A DNA stretch of 64,000 nt from Sorex araneus (taxonomy: Eukaryota > Chordata > Mammalia > Eulipotyphla > Soricidae), in the NCBI RefSeq assembly GCF_027595985.1, contig NC_073305.1, positions 173,401,209 to 173,465,208 of the forward strand, read 5' to 3'. The position numbers and the translations under genes are program-made. Shown piece after piece: positions 43,413-55,129 of the stretch; position 1 is the stretch's first letter, and every line of letters starts with the position of its first letter. The notes below the pieces were generated by a model, which was given only the letters and a program-made list of their open reading frames with translations, searched no databases and had not been told where the DNA came from.

Positions 43413-43984
43413 ATAAGTCTTTTCTCCTATTATAAGCTTATTCTGTTCCTGTCCACTTGATAATATATGATCTATGTTTTAGCAATTAGTAAAATTCTTC
43501 AATAAGAGAATTAGAATACCTTGACAGTTACCAGAGTACTTGCTTCCAGACTGACAGTGACTGAGCATCTTGAATTATCTTAATGTCCATCTCATATACT
43601 CCCACCCACTACTATGAGATTATATACAACATCACTAAAAATAAAAATGAACCTGTGATCAGTGTCTTTCTCCTAAAATACCACATTGGGCCTGTGATGT
43701 GTTAGTTAAGATAGTGACCACCGAACTCAGACAAATAGAACTTGCATCACATCTCCATCACCCAAATGTTTGTTGGATTGGTGATATAAACACCTGTGAC
43801 TCTGCTTCATCATTTGCAATATCAGTATTGAATATTTTAAAAATATTGGCTGTGGCGTGATGCACTGTGTGTCATGACAGTTATAGAATAACAATGCATT
43901 TAAAGAACTTAAAATAGTACCTCACACATAACAAGTTTCCCAGAAATGTTCGTTAAGAAATGAAAGATAGTTGTGGCCACAAAG
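43413..43984. other. No gene or repeat recognised
   Basis: AT-rich, unassigned. Confidence 0.4.
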
Positions 43985-44185
43985 GACCAGACCAACACAA
44001 TGGATGAAGTGATATAATTGAGTTTACATATATGTGTATGTGTGTGTGGCGGGGGGTCAGGTTTGTCCTGGGGGAAGGGTGTAAAGAGGGAAAGGAAGGG
44101 ATATTGGTGTTCTTGAGGGACACCGGTGACGAGTATTATAAATCATAGAACCTCAATCAATAAAAAAGTTAAATGAAAAAAAGAA
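43985..44185 (+). mobile_element. Probable L1 3' end, plus
   Basis: tgtgtgtggcggggggtcag, gggaaaggaagggatattgg and a terminal cagaacctcaatcaataaaaa-like end (44147-44167). The family assignment is by resemblance only. Confidence 0.5.
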
Positions 44186-44197
44186 GTGAAAGTGATT

Positions 44198-44390
44198 TGG
44201 CCAGAGACACGGTACAGGGGTGAAGGCCCTTGCCTGGCACTCAGCCAACCCAGGTTCCATCTGTGACGAGCAAATGAAATCCAAGCAGCGCCTGGAGTGA
44301 TCCCTGCCTGAGCACAGATCCAGGAGAAAGCCCCGGGGTATGGAGAGATGTGCTGGGTGCAGTCCAACACCCCTCTCAAAAAAGGAAATA
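44198..44390 (+). mobile_element. Divergent tRNA-SINE
   Basis: tggccagagacacggtacag, cttgcctggcactcagccaa, then gagcacagatccaggagaa and ctctcaaaaaaggaaataaa. Confidence 0.7.
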
Positions 44391-44502
44391 AAAGCTACTA
44401 ATAAGATAACAAGGTTAAAACCTAAGTATAATTTGAAAATATTTGATATTAAATGTTTCTTGTGTTCTATCAATCACCCTTTTCTTTCCCAATTGCTTTG
44501 TT

Positions 44503-44725
44503 TTATTTTTTTTTTGTGGTTTTTTTTTTTTTGCTTTTTGGGGGTCACGCCTGGCGATGCTCAGGGGTTACTCCTGGCTTTGCACCCATAAATCACTCCT
44601 GGTGGTGCTCAGGGGACCAGATGGGATGCTGGGAATCAAACCCAGGTGGGCCGCATGCAAGGCAAAAATCCTACCTGCTGTGCTATCGCTCCAGCTCCCC
44701 TCCCCTGATGCCCCCCCCCGCCCCA
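44503..44725 (-). mobile_element. SOR-A SINE, minus, with a 28-base 5' extension inside the duplication
   Basis: SINE body at 44515-44697. The duplication caattgctttgtt (44490-44502 and 44726-44738) encloses an extra C-rich block at 44698-44725 on the head side, absent from all other copies. Confidence 0.85.
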
Positions 44726-44754
44726 CAATTGCTTTGTTGAGGGGAATACCCCAC

Positions 44755-45908
44755 TGTAAAAAACATCTGCCAGGGGGCAACCGGGGGAGAGCCCCGACGG
44801 CTCTTGGGTTTCGGGAGGGTGAATGCTGGGCCACTCACCCAGCCTGAGCACCCCGGGCCATGGGGCAGAGGAAAGAGGAAACGAGGGCCAAGCTGATGCA
44901 TTGATCAGTTGTCGTTTATTCCATTCTCTCCTGTCTCTCTCCTTCTCTTTTCTCCCAGCTCTCCATCTCTCTCTGCTCTGGATCTCTCCCCTAACCCACT
45001 CTTACAGCCTAGTTAAATGCCCCCAGCATGAGGGGGTTGAGGCTACACATAGGTGCAGTCACAATCAACAGGGTTGAAGTTCCTTCCCTCAGGGGATGCT
45101 GCTTCTAGGACAGATTCTCTTTCACCAGGATGGCCCATCCAAGAGCAAATCCCACGAGTGTGTTTCTCCTCTCCTCGTCCAGCTAACATATAAGCATTCC
45201 TAATATCAATCATTATGTATGGACACAATAAGAGATGCATTAAGCTTATAGAATTGCTCTTGTGGGGCCATCTCGATCTCAGACTACAGTGCTCAGGCCA
45301 GATTAGTCTTTCCTATCCCTAGCAGGGTCCTAGTCTCATCGTACTTTTGGATCATGACAGCACTTTTCCATGATCAAGCTTTTAACTTATAGTTAAGAAT
45401 TAGGCACTTTAGTCAGGCCATCTCGATGCCAGGGTAGCACATAACTCACCACTTGCCCTGGGTCCATCCCGGCCCCTAGTCGGGACCCTACTTTTGGGGT
45501 GCTAGGAACTGAAAACAACTGAGGCTTAAGTCGAGAAAGTAGATGCCCGGGAATGAATAATATTCAAAGCCAAATAAATCCCAAGTTACAAAAGAATAAT
45601 ATTGTCTTCTTGTGTCTATATAAAAGGGACATTGCTTTAAAGTAAACTATTCAAAAGACACAAGGAGAGGAGAAAGGCAATATTAACTTATAGTATAAGT
45701 TTAGTGTCCTAAAAAGATTTGACCTTACAAATGAACAGTTTCATTAGGGGGAAAGGCTGATTAACTGTTTGGGGAAGAGAGCATAGAGAAGTAGTTACAG
45801 ATACACAAAGGAATTGAAGTGACTCTAGAGCACATTGATGGGTGTGACCAGGATAAACCTAAGCTTCTTGTGGCAAAGGGGGGAAGGACAAAGCAATGTC
45901 ATCCTACA
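44755..45908 (-). mobile_element. Solo LTR, family LTR-1, minus
   Basis: Minus reading starts TGTAGGATGACATTGC and ends at ATGTTTTTTACA (1,154 bases), with a minus AATAAA (gaatggaataaacgac). Flanks cccac at 44750-44754 and 45909-45913 form a 5-base duplication. It is collinear with 33673-34931 apart from its divergent terminal region. Confidence 0.82.
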
Positions 45909-45924
45909 CCCACAGTGATTAGGG

Positions 45925-46015
45925 ATGCCTGGCGGTGGCAGGGATTTGAACTAAGTTTTCCGCTGTGGCCACAGTCCAGGCTTGACCTTAACCTCTGTGC
46001 TCTCTCTGCCCCTCC
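45925..46015 (-). mobile_element. SINE-like remnant, minus
   Basis: ggcagggatttgaactaagt and cttaacctctgtgctctctc resemble a decayed tRNA-SINE head on minus. Confidence 0.5.
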
Positions 46016-47104
46016 CCCCACAGAAATTTTAAGATAACCTGACATTTTTCAAAGTATTTCCTGTGTTTTACACACTCTTACCCCCACACTCTGAGCTCCA
46101 TCTATACATTTAGATTCATTACAGAAGACTCCAAAATAATAGGGGCTTCATCAAATAAAATATTTTTCTCTCTGAAACAAAAGATTATAATAGACAGTTT
46201 CAAGCATCTATAGAGTCACCAAAAATCACTACTTCACTGCTATCAGCATTGAACTCCCTCCTTTCTACAGAAGCTGCGTTTCAGGGTGGCAGTGGAGAAT
46301 AGAAAAGAAAAAAAAAAAACAGGGCCACTCCTCCCAAGAGATCTCAGTAAAATCAGAAGTTACAGTGACTTATATTTCATTGACCAGAATATATAATCAT
46401 CTGGTTAGAGTAACATTGTAACTGAGGCTGGACAATATGTATTTTAGTGGAATCACTGTTTCTAAGTGAAATTAGAGTTAGTTACTAAAGAATAAAAAGA
46501 GACTAACTAGTAAAGGGAGGCAGCAAAATGTCTGCACTACAATACTCATATCTTCTGAGTCATTCTCTATGACTTGTCACAAAAGTCACGCGCATTGGTG
46601 CAGGGATCACATCAGCAGCTTCTAAGACCCAGAAGTGACATTTCTCCTAACTTGGCAATTGGTGAAAGAAGAATGGTAACCTGAGCACTCTCATAGGCAC
46701 TGGTGTTAAGAAGATTCGTAAAATTAGAGCCATATTTCTCTCATCTTTGAAAACACTGACCATTATTGGTTCTAAAAATGGAATCTCCTTTAGGCAGAAT
46801 TCTTCTGAAAGTTGACAGTGTGGACCCTCTCTTCTTTACTTTCTTAAACTACCTCGATCATCATCAAGGTCTTCCACCACTGTAACATTTGAATGTATTC
46901 ATAACCTCCTGCCTTTTGAGTTGTCTCTACTTTTGAAAACCTTTAGTCTTACTAAACCTTTAGTTTTCCTAGTCCTCTATAGTTTAAAATTTTAGAATTC
47001 TTATTTTCCATATTTCTCTTCCAATTTATTATGAACTCTACTTTAACACAGATACTTTCTGCCAACACTTTGTTTTAATTTGTTTCTGTTTGCCTTGGCT
47101 TAGT
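46016..47104. other. No gene or repeat recognised
   Basis: About 1.1 kb of apparently unique sequence. An A-run lies at about 46308-46320. No splice-bounded exon convinced me. Confidence 0.4.
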
Positions 47105-47235
47105 TTGGGGATCACATTCAAAGGTGCTAAAAGGTTAAGATTCCCAGTGAGTTACTCAGATGATAGGATAATGCTGAGGATTGAACCCAGACCTCCTGCC
47201 TGCCAAGCATTCAAACTAGGCTCTCTGCCCTCCAC
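47105..47235 (-). mobile_element. Divergent tRNA-SINE, minus
   Basis: tttggggatcacattcaaag, gaggattgaacccagacctc and caaactaggctctctgccct, followed by a (TA)n tract at 47238-47290. Confidence 0.65.
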
Positions 47236-47581
47236 AAATATATATATATACAATATACATATATTTATATATTTATATATATATATTTAGGCTATTTAAT
47301 GTCACCTAACCTTTCTTCTCAGTTTTTTATATATATTCACTATGATGACCTTATGTTTTTATCATTTGAGAAGTGAGGCTAAAGACAGAATCTCTCAAAT
47401 CCTCCCAAGGTCTGGGAGAGGCTCAAAGGCTTGGAGCAAAGGTTTTGTATATAGAAACCCTAGCTTCAGCCTCAGTACTACAAGGTCCCATGAAAGTAGC
47501 TCTGGAAGAGATCCTGAGCACCATCCACATGACCTTGCCTTCCCCCTCTAAAAAATTATCCAGGAGACCCATGTTCATTAG

Positions 47582-47582
<1 letters not shown>

Positions 47583-47617
<35 letters not shown>

Positions 47618-47725
47618 GCAGTTGATTGTCGAATTTCTCGAGCAGTCTCAGTAACATCTCCATTCCTCCTAGCTCTGACATTTCAGAAGCCTCTCTTTAC
47701 TCATCCTTCCCAAGGATGGGGCCCC
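47583..47725 (-). mobile_element. RTE 3' end, long form, minus, with (GAT)n tail
   Basis: On minus: cttgggaaggatgagtaaag, aggcttctgaaatgtcagag, atggagatgttactgagact, then (GAT)n of about 11 units at 47583-47617. It shows the trinucleotide tail of this element. Confidence 0.8.
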
Positions 47726-48053
47726 AGGGAAGATAGACAGGTGTACGGGCAAGAGACTCTCTGTGTTGCTCTCTTCTGGGAGCTTGGTTTTAAGTCTCTG
47801 GATGTTGGTTGTTGGTGGGATTACACAGCGCCAGGAACAGTCCCTGGGTATGACTGCCTAGCTACTGGCAAATGGGAAATGTGGGCAAAAGAAGCCCAGT
47901 CCCGATCCAAACAGAATTGGAGGTCTCAGCTCCGGGTCCCACACACCTGGGTTCTCTGCCAGTACCTTCATGTGTGAGGCATGTCTGAACATGTAGAGAG
48001 GGGCCTTGAGGATGGCTGTGGCTAGGCTCCGCAGGTCTTCAGAGGTCTTCATT
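47726..48053. other. Unassigned, possibly L1 3' UTR
   Basis: Moderate-GC sequence between an RTE end and the L1 insertion. No exon or confident repeat call. Confidence 0.35.
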
Positions 48054-48070
48054 AGAAAGAATACTTTTTC

Positions 48071-49088
48071 TGAGAGAGACAGCAGTGAGTCCTGGAAGGC
48101 AGGAGCTTACAGAGATGTCTCTGGACTCTGTACCAAGTCAATTCCACCAGGGTACCTCAGATGGTGCGGTTTTGTCTTCTCCACCCACTCCCAGTGAAAC
48201 CCCAGTGGCCATGAGCTTCCAGAAGCAAAACCCAGGTATATGGGTTCAGGGACTAAGAATGCAGGCCTCATGGCGGCAGTAGAGATGGGCTGTCCCTTCC
48301 CATCTTCCCACCCACTTGGTGTCCTGGCTGTCAGGCCCATGATCTGACTCCAGGCACCATCTCAGCATATCAATGGCCTAATGGAGACTCCCAAATGAAT
48401 TTCAAATGGATTAGCTCCCTCCAGAGAGGTCTCTGGACTCCAACTACTTACAATTTTAGAATTTCAGAAGCAACCTCTCATGATATTCATAATAACTGAT
48501 AGAAAATAAATTATTTAGCATCTGCCCTGGCAGACTGGCTTGAATGGTGGTGGGAAGTTTTGAGCAAACCATTATATCCAAAAGGAGAGAGAGAGTATGG
48601 GGGGAATTGTCTGTCATGGAGGCAGGGTTAGAGCTGGGAGAGGGGAAGGGTGTGGGGGTCCCATTCTGTCCAGCAGGGAGGACCCTTCGTGGGGCTGAGG
48701 AGAGGACGCAGCCGAATGAACAGACACAGAGCCAGAAAGCAGCAAGATGGAGGAAGAGAGAGAGTTTATTCTACTGGCAGTTACAGTACTTATACCTCTC
48801 TGCTGGGAGGAGGTGGTATGGTATGCGTGCCTGGACCCCCATTCAAACAGTTTGAAAAATGCATCAGTAAGATCAGTAAGATCAGGAATTTTAAGCAAGC
48901 CTCTGTTTGACTAGAAGATAAGAGCCAGGCTTGTAAAATGGGTCCCTACAGGAGGGGAATACTGGGAACATTGACGATGGAAAATGTGCATGGTGGAGGG
49001 ATGGGTGTTCCGTCATTATATGACTGAAACTCAAACTTGGAAGCTTTGCAACTGTATCCCATGGTTTTCAATTAAAAAAAAATTAAAA
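48071..49088 (+). mobile_element. L1 3' UTR insertion, 17-base target duplication, carrying an LTR
   Basis: Ends with ggtggagggatgggtgtt ... ttttcaattaaaaaaaaatt, a typical 3' end of the local L1 type. The perfect duplication agaaagaatactttttc lies at 48054-48070 and 49089-49105. Without the LTR at 48651-48950 the L1 part is about 710 bases. No ORF2 is left. Confidence 0.88.
48651..48950 (-). mobile_element. Short solo LTR nested in L1, minus
   Basis: The 300 bases start TGTGGGGGTCCCATT and end AATGGGTCCCTACA, imperfect inverted termini of the TG...CA type. Flanks gaaggg (48645-48650) and ggaggg (48951-48956) match 5 of 6. On minus there are a TATA-like gaggtataagta and, about 25 bases on, agaataaactc (polyadenylation signal). 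Length, 6-base duplication and layout suggest a class II (ERVK-like) LTR. Confidence 0.82.
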
Positions 49089-49105
49089 AGAAAGAATACT
49101 TTTTC

Positions 49106-50799
49106 CAGCATTCAGATGACTCAGTATTGATTCCTTCATCAACCAGATTTAGTCAGATTGTCTGCACACACAAGAGTGCAAAAAACCACCAATGTCCACT
49201 TGTGGCAAACTAAGCAAAGAAAGTACCATTATATGAACATTTATTAATAACAGATGACACTATGAACCGAAAACAAACTCGGAAAAATTCCCAGGTAGTT
49301 TTGAGAAAATAATTCCCATAATCAGCTTTGCCTGTGAATTAGTAGAATGCTTATCATCTCACTTGGAGCTGGAGAGACTTGTACAAGTCTATGGATGAAA
49401 GCAAACAGTGACTAGATAACCCCCCTGACCTCCTCCTTACACACACACACACACACACTCAAACACACACACACACACAGAGTGAATAGCTGAGGGAGAA
49501 GCCCACAGCCAGGCCAGGCCCACAGAATATGCTGCCTTAGGATAGAATATTCTCCTTGAGCCCTTCCCAGCAGATGTGCACAGGACACCCTCTGGTAGCT
49601 CCAGAAGTTCACTTCCTGAGTTTTTGTTTTCCGTTTGAATGTTGACTAGATTTTCCTTTACAGATTATATAGAAACTCTGATTTTTTTTTTCTGGTTATG
49701 TTACCCAACCATGAAGTTCAGAGATAATAATAAGCTTTAAAGGCCTGAGCGGACATGGGACATAGTTTATAGTAAGAAAAAGAATATCACATAGTCACTA
49801 AAAGGGAATCTCAGACTTAATTCTCCCCGCAGACCCTATACCATCAAGCACTACTTATAGGTCAGGACCTGACACCTGTTTAGCTGTATCAGTCATGAAG
49901 GACTCTAAAGACTGGTGGCTTACGGGGCTCCAGTGGAAGCTTATAACCCTGAATGTGAGTTTATGTACTAAAATGAATGACATACAACCAGTTTTCAAGT
50001 GCACAGGTCACAGAGAGAAATGTGTCTAGTTTCAAAAGTCTGATATTTTAGATACCAAAACCAAGAAACAATGCATTGCACCCCAGAGGATTGGTCACTA
50101 GGACATTTGTGTTACATGCCCTCACCAATATTTACAAGAAACACTGTAAACAATCCTGTAAAAGGGGGGGAAAATCATGTCACATTTTATGTCACAATGC
50201 CCTCAGTTAATTTTTGAATCCCCACAAATTTTTATTAGAAAATTCTCCAAGGGTACTGTTTTCAGCTTCCCTTTTACAATTTGCCTAAGAGCACTTTAAA
50301 CTTCTACATTCCAAAGTGCTGATGCTATCCGAGAAGGCACAGTGGGTGGGTTGTAGAGAAAGATGGAACCAAACACACTAGAAAACTGACATCAGGCTCT
50401 ACTGTCAGGGATGGACCTGACTATAGTTTCCGTTCATGGCCAAAGGCTTTGCTGCACTAAAGTAACCATTGCAATGTATCTGGCCCCTTTTCATGAATTT
50501 CTGCTTCTCGGTTGGTATCCGTTCTTGCCAGCAGATCCGAAGACAAGTGATTAGACATCAAATATCAAAGTCCTTTCCTAAATCATTTGCTTCCCAGAAG
50601 CCCTGGGAACTCTCAGGACAAATGGACACATGTTCTCCTTCAGGACTGGGGAGCAGGGCCTTCAAAGGGGGCTTTGAATCCTGTTTCATTCTTCTCCCTG
50701 GGCAGTACCTGTCTTTTCAATATGCATAGCCCTGGGAATTGAGGGTCACCCTGTGCAGAACCACGATTCTCTGCCCAGATGCCTTTTCTTGTTTGTTTT
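49106..50799. other. No gene confirmed; (CA)n tract
   Basis: (CA)n-type repeat at 49439-49479. A plus-strand segment 49893-49954 has plausible splice sites and an open frame (MKDSKDWWLTGLQWK) but no partner exon, so it is not called. Confidence 0.4.
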
Positions 50800-50975
50800 C
50801 TTTTTGTTGTTTCAGGCACACCCAGCAGTGTTCAGGATGTTCTCCTGGTTCTGTGCTCGCAGATCACATTTGGCAGACTCATATAAGGTCCCCTGAGCCC
50901 ATGTGGAGTCAAAATGCACATCAGCCACATGCAAGGCAAATGCCGTACCCGCTGTATTATCACTTCAGCCTGTCC
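50800..50975 (-). mobile_element. Diverged tRNA-SINE, minus
   Basis: ttgttgtttcaggcacaccc, then cagtgttcaggatgttctcc and head end gtattatcacttcagcctg. Confidence 0.8.
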
Positions 50976-51476
50976 CAGGTACCTTGCCTTAGGAAACTGT
51001 GCTTATAAAAGAATGTGCATGACCCCAGTCAACACCTGAAAGCATTTGTCATTTCCTTGCTTTGTCACTCCTTTACTAAAAGTGAAGGGTAGAAATATGC
51101 TTTGGTCATATCTTTGCTTCAGCTCATGTTAAATTGTGTGACCTTGGAGAAAGCATTTAAGTGAATGAACAGGAATTTTCCACTTTCTATATTTAATAAT
51201 TCAGAATTTTAAAATTTTTAGCTTCAGGATCTTTTTTTTTTCACTCAACTCTTACACATATATACTTTTACTGCAATAGTTTCAGCTATTGCTAACCATG
51301 ACTTTCCTTTCTAAAATCAGGCCTAATGTGTGACTTTGAAACCCTGATTTATCTGATGCTAGAAACAATCCAATCAATTTCATTTAGGCCTAGTAACATA
51401 CAGCGATTCATTTTGAACCTAATAACAGACTCTCAATCACTTCAGATTCAAATTGAATAGATATTTAAAGTCAGTT
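50976..51476. other. No gene or repeat recognised
   Basis: AT-rich, unass­igned sequence up to the duplication at 51477. Confidence 0.4.
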
Positions 51477-51488
51477 ACCTTTTCCTAC

Positions 51489-51713
51489 CATGCAGGCGGG
51501 ATACTCTTGGAGAGCTTGCCGGGCTCTCTGAGAGGGATGGAGGAATCAAACCTGGTTAGGCCTCTTATAAGGCAAGCGCCCTACCTGCTGTGCAATAGTT
51601 ACCCGTGGCATGTTCGGTATGCCAAAAACAGTAACAAGTCTCACAATGGAGATGTTACTGGTGCCCACTCCTACAAATCGATGAACAGTAGGATGACAGT
51701 AATAGTGACAGTG
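51489..51713. mobile_element. SOR-R SINE with 5' inversion and target duplication
   Basis: 51489-51596 is the head and first half of a SOR-R element in minus orientation (accatgcaggcgggatactc ... tacctgctgtgcaata). 51597-51713 is the second half in plus orientation (gttacccgtggcatgttcgg ... agtgacagtg). The 12-base duplication accttttcctac at 51477-51488 and 51714-51725 shows one insertion event. Confidence 0.88.
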
Positions 51714-51725
51714 ACCTTTTCCTAC

Positions 51726-52953
51726 ACCATCTGGAAAGTGTCAGCATAATAAAACTGAGGCCTAGTCTCAGAGGAGAGTCATCCAGAGCTGATATGTCAT
51801 ACTCGTATATTGCAACTCTGGCGAATGTTCCAAAATTTACTTATGGGGCCTATGTCTACTCTCTGGAAACATAACACATCCATAACTCATCCATCTTCTA
51901 TTCTTTTACCCATCCACTCCCCGCTCATTTTGTTTTCTTTCTTAATGCTTAATTTTCAAATAAAAGGTTTTCTTTTGTGGAGGTTACTTCTATGTGTCAC
52001 CTTGATAGATCCTGGGTGTTTCTGGGTGAGACCAGCATTAGAACCCTTTGCTTGCTTGGGCGCCTTCCCCCCACGAGAGGGGATTCTCTAATCCAAGGTG
52101 GACCCAGTGCAGGAGCAGAGAACGGGTCTTGGTATTTGTCCACTGTTTGCAGGTTCTTCAATATTACCAAGATTCAAAATATAAGAAAGACGCCAGACTC
52201 AGAGTTAGAAAATGAAAAGGTTGTTGAAAAGTCTTAGAAAAACTCCCTAGCAGGAGAGGAGTCTTATATAGGGCTACTTGACTCCTTTTTTGTGTGGGAT
52301 TATGAGAAGAAAACTGAGTCTTTGTGTAACCTATCAAGTCACTTGAGTGTTACAAAGAATTCAATGGTTCCTACTTGTTTACAGAGCTTCTAGCTCATTT
52401 AGAATCTTTTGTGTCGCTAAGTATACTTTTTCTAATTCCAAGTAGGATGTTGAGGCTCTCTACTCATTTATATATGGCTCTTAGGTTTTCTGTTTGAGCA
52501 TTTATACAGCTATTCCTGTGTATCCTTTAGTCTCCTGTGGTTTCAAGTCTGGAGCAGAATTTATGATCTTTGAAAATAGTGAAATTCCCATGATCTGAAA
52601 GAGCCCTGGAACTGGCAGGAATGTTTAAGATGTGGAATAGAGACAGCTACAATGAAGTTGTTAGTAGTAGCTGGCCAGGGGAAACTGAGGCTTCTTCTCT
52701 CAAACCTGAATAGACTAAGAGGCAGAAGAAAGAAGGAATTTTTCTCTTTTTTTTTCTTGTTTATTATTTGGACTAGAACATTTCACTTCATCTCTAGTTT
52801 TGAGATTTGTGGCATTGGCTTTCCTAGTTCTCAGTCTTTAGACTTGAGTTGACTACCACTACTGACTTTTGTAGGTATCAACTTAATAGTAGCAATTGTG
52901 GAACTTCTTAATAACCAAAATCACATGAGCATATTCCTGTTAAGATCATATGT
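51726..52953. other. No gene recognised
   Basis: Mixed sequence. 52000-52330 might be a decayed LTR (ttatatagggctacttgac) but no termini or duplication were found. Confidence 0.35.
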
Positions 52954-53135
52954 GGGGCCAGAGTGACAGCACAGTGGGTAGGGTGTTTGCTTTGCACGCG
53001 GCCCACTTTGCACTCCAGCATCCCATATGGTCTCCCCAGCACCACCAGGAGTAATTCCTGAGTGCAGAGCCAGGAGTAACCCCTGTGCATCACCGGGTGT
53101 GACCCCCCAAACAAACAAACAAACAGACATGCAAA
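52954..53135 (+). mobile_element. SOR-A SINE, small head deletion, with target duplication
   Basis: ggggccagagtgacagcaca to ccccccaaacaaacaaac. The B-box region is damaged (cccactttgcactcc). Flanks share atcatatgt (52945-52953 and about 53137-53145). Confidence 0.88.
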
Positions 53136-53829
53136 AATCATATGTTTATACATATAGCATGTGTTTTATATATTGCATGCATATTCATACATGTGGATTG
53201 CATACTGATGAACACAAGTATAATAAGGGTAAAGGGATGATATCTCCCTATTCACGCTAAGTGACTGGCAATTCACTTGAGCTCTCTGAACCACATTTTC
53301 TTCAACAGAAAAATACCCTACTTGATCTCAAATTTTCTTCCATGTTTGGAATTCTATGGACTATGAATTCTAAACACTCAAATTCTTAGACTTGCACACG
53401 TTCTTTGAACCATTCCTATAACTACGTAATTAAATATTAGCATAAATGTCTACAACTGGTATGCAGTTCCAGTAACCCAAGTGTATTAAACTCGATGTAA
53501 TCATCACGGTTGTGACTCTGAACATAAAGCTTGTGTCTTTCGCTCTAAACTCGACTGCATCAGGTACTTCAGAGCCACAGGGCAACAATCTGAATTTGAA
53601 GATGAAGTACAGTAGAAATCGGCCAAACTAGTTCCAGTTTTGAAATTTACTCTCTTCCATGCCTCAGTCTTAACTGTGAAGGGGAGACTAAAGGGAGAAT
53701 GACAAGTTAAGTTTTTCAGAAGTTTATTTTTTAGCTGATTTAACTGTGTCATTTCATAAGTATACACTGAACTTGCCACAAGAGCCCGAAAGCCCATCAC
53801 AAATTGCAAACAGGAACAGTAGGTTAGGG
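53136..53829. other. No gene recognised
   Basis: AT-rich. A 101-codon minus frame at 53504-53809 lacks recognisable motifs. Confidence 0.35.
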
Positions 53830-54171
53830 CCCTAAAGGGATATGGTTAAAGGTGATTGATTGTTTGCTTCAAGACTCCTGCTGTAACTGCTTTTTCTGGC
53901 TTCTGCAACAAGGCTTGCTTTGCTGCACTTGCGTGAAATTATAGAGCACCAGGATGTGAGTTTGGGGGACTCAAACAAATTATGAAAATGCTTACAAAAG
54001 TGCTCTTGCACCAGGATGTACATATTCCTAATGAAAGGTCAGGGCCTCTGCTGGGAGGCTGAGGCTCTCGCCTAGCAGGACAGCCCACCAGATGGTGTCA
54101 ATAAAGATTCCTCCAAATTCTATTTTTCTTTTGTCTCTGGTGGTCTTTTGATGATGACCTCACATTACCGA
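53830..54171 (+). mobile_element. Probable LTR, plus
   Basis: ctgctgtaactgctttttct, gtgctcttgcaccaggatgt, then a polyadenylation signal in gtcaataaagattcctcc and a terminal ctctggtggtcttttgatga ... ctcaca. This resembles class I LTR organisation. The 5' boundary is uncertain. Confidence 0.5.
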
Positions 54172-54349
54172 CTTAAAAGTGGACATGGTACATTTTTCAA
54201 TTTATGATATTGCTGAGAAGTATTTAAATCCACCAAACTTTTTTTTTGCTTCTTCACTCACCACTAGGCGCCAGCGTGCATAAAGTTGCCCTAGTACAGA
54301 AACCCCTTATTACTTTCAGAGAAGTGGTAGTCATACTAGTAGTAGTTTT

Positions 54350-54402
54350 GTTTTGTTTGGGGCCACACTCAGCTGTGCTCAGGGCTTACTCCTGGTAGTA
54401 AA
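54350..54402 (-). mobile_element. SINE fragment, minus
   Basis: tttggggccacactcagctg and cagggcttactcctggtag: the 3' half of a decayed tRNA-SINE. Confidence 0.6.
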
Positions 54403-54414
54403 AAAAGAAGCCTC

Positions 54415-54985
54415 AGTTTCTTAGTGGCAGCTGCTACAACCAGTTCCACTTTTGACTGCATCCATCCTACATTTTTAGCATTCCTGTGAATTCCTGGGCT
54501 CTTTCTGATAACTGGGAAGTTAACAATTATCTAATGTCATTAAATTCTGCCCCAGAGCTCAGGCTCACCAGGAGGCTCAGATAATGAACAATACCTAAGG
54601 CAAATGACCAAACCACTCTGCAGGATTCTTGCATTTTCTGTAATATTCGTTTCAATTGATAAGAAATGCAGAGTCCGATTTTCATGGGACTACAGTAAAC
54701 AACCCATATCTTAACTTCCCTGTATTCTCTGTCACAATCTCATTTCAGTAACACAAAGACCAAGATTCCTATAAAAACTCCACAAAAAGAGGAGCCACGC
54801 ACAGTAACTTAGTCTGGTACTAACTCCTCCCTATGTGGAAAGTTCCTATTCTTTTCTCTTTTATTTCTCACTAAACTTTGTTGAAGTTTCTAAGCGCTTT
54901 CTACTTTTTTAACTACTTTCTAACTCTCAGTCTGAGCACTTTTATTACTCATCGTTTTCATTTTTGGAAATATGGAAAACCCTGG
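54415..54985 (+). mobile_element. LTR-like repeat (my label LTR-2), copy 1
   Basis: Collinear with 55915-56475: catcctacatttttagcatt, tgaattcctgggctctttct, a TATA-like cctataaaaactcc (54768) and ctcagtctgagcacttttat. The order of TATA-like box and downstream region fits an LTR. Termini are not resolved. Confidence 0.5.
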
Positions 54986-55024
54986 GAACCATGGATCAAC
55001 AGATACCCACCATCATCTCTCCTT

Positions 55025-55128
55025 CGTCAGTAGTGCCCAGGACCTATCATAAGCAGTGCCTGGGTGAAATCCAGCTCAGCAAAATGCAAAACAAGCACCT
55101 TTACCTATTGTACTATGTCTCCAGCCCT
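55025..55128 (-). mobile_element. Divergent tRNA-SINE, minus
   Basis: gtagtgcccaggacctatca and head end ctattgtactatgtctccag. Confidence 0.65.
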
Positions 55129-55129
55129 G

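Noticed and set aside
49893..49954. Plus-strand exon candidate (MKDSKDWWLTGLQWK)
   Set aside because: Splice signals are fair but isolated; no phase-compatible neighbours were found.
54264..54292. Minus-strand micro-exon and CTCF-like ccactaggcgccagcg
   Set aside because: The exon is too short, and the CTCF core is broken (cgcc instead of gggg) compared with the site at 30204.
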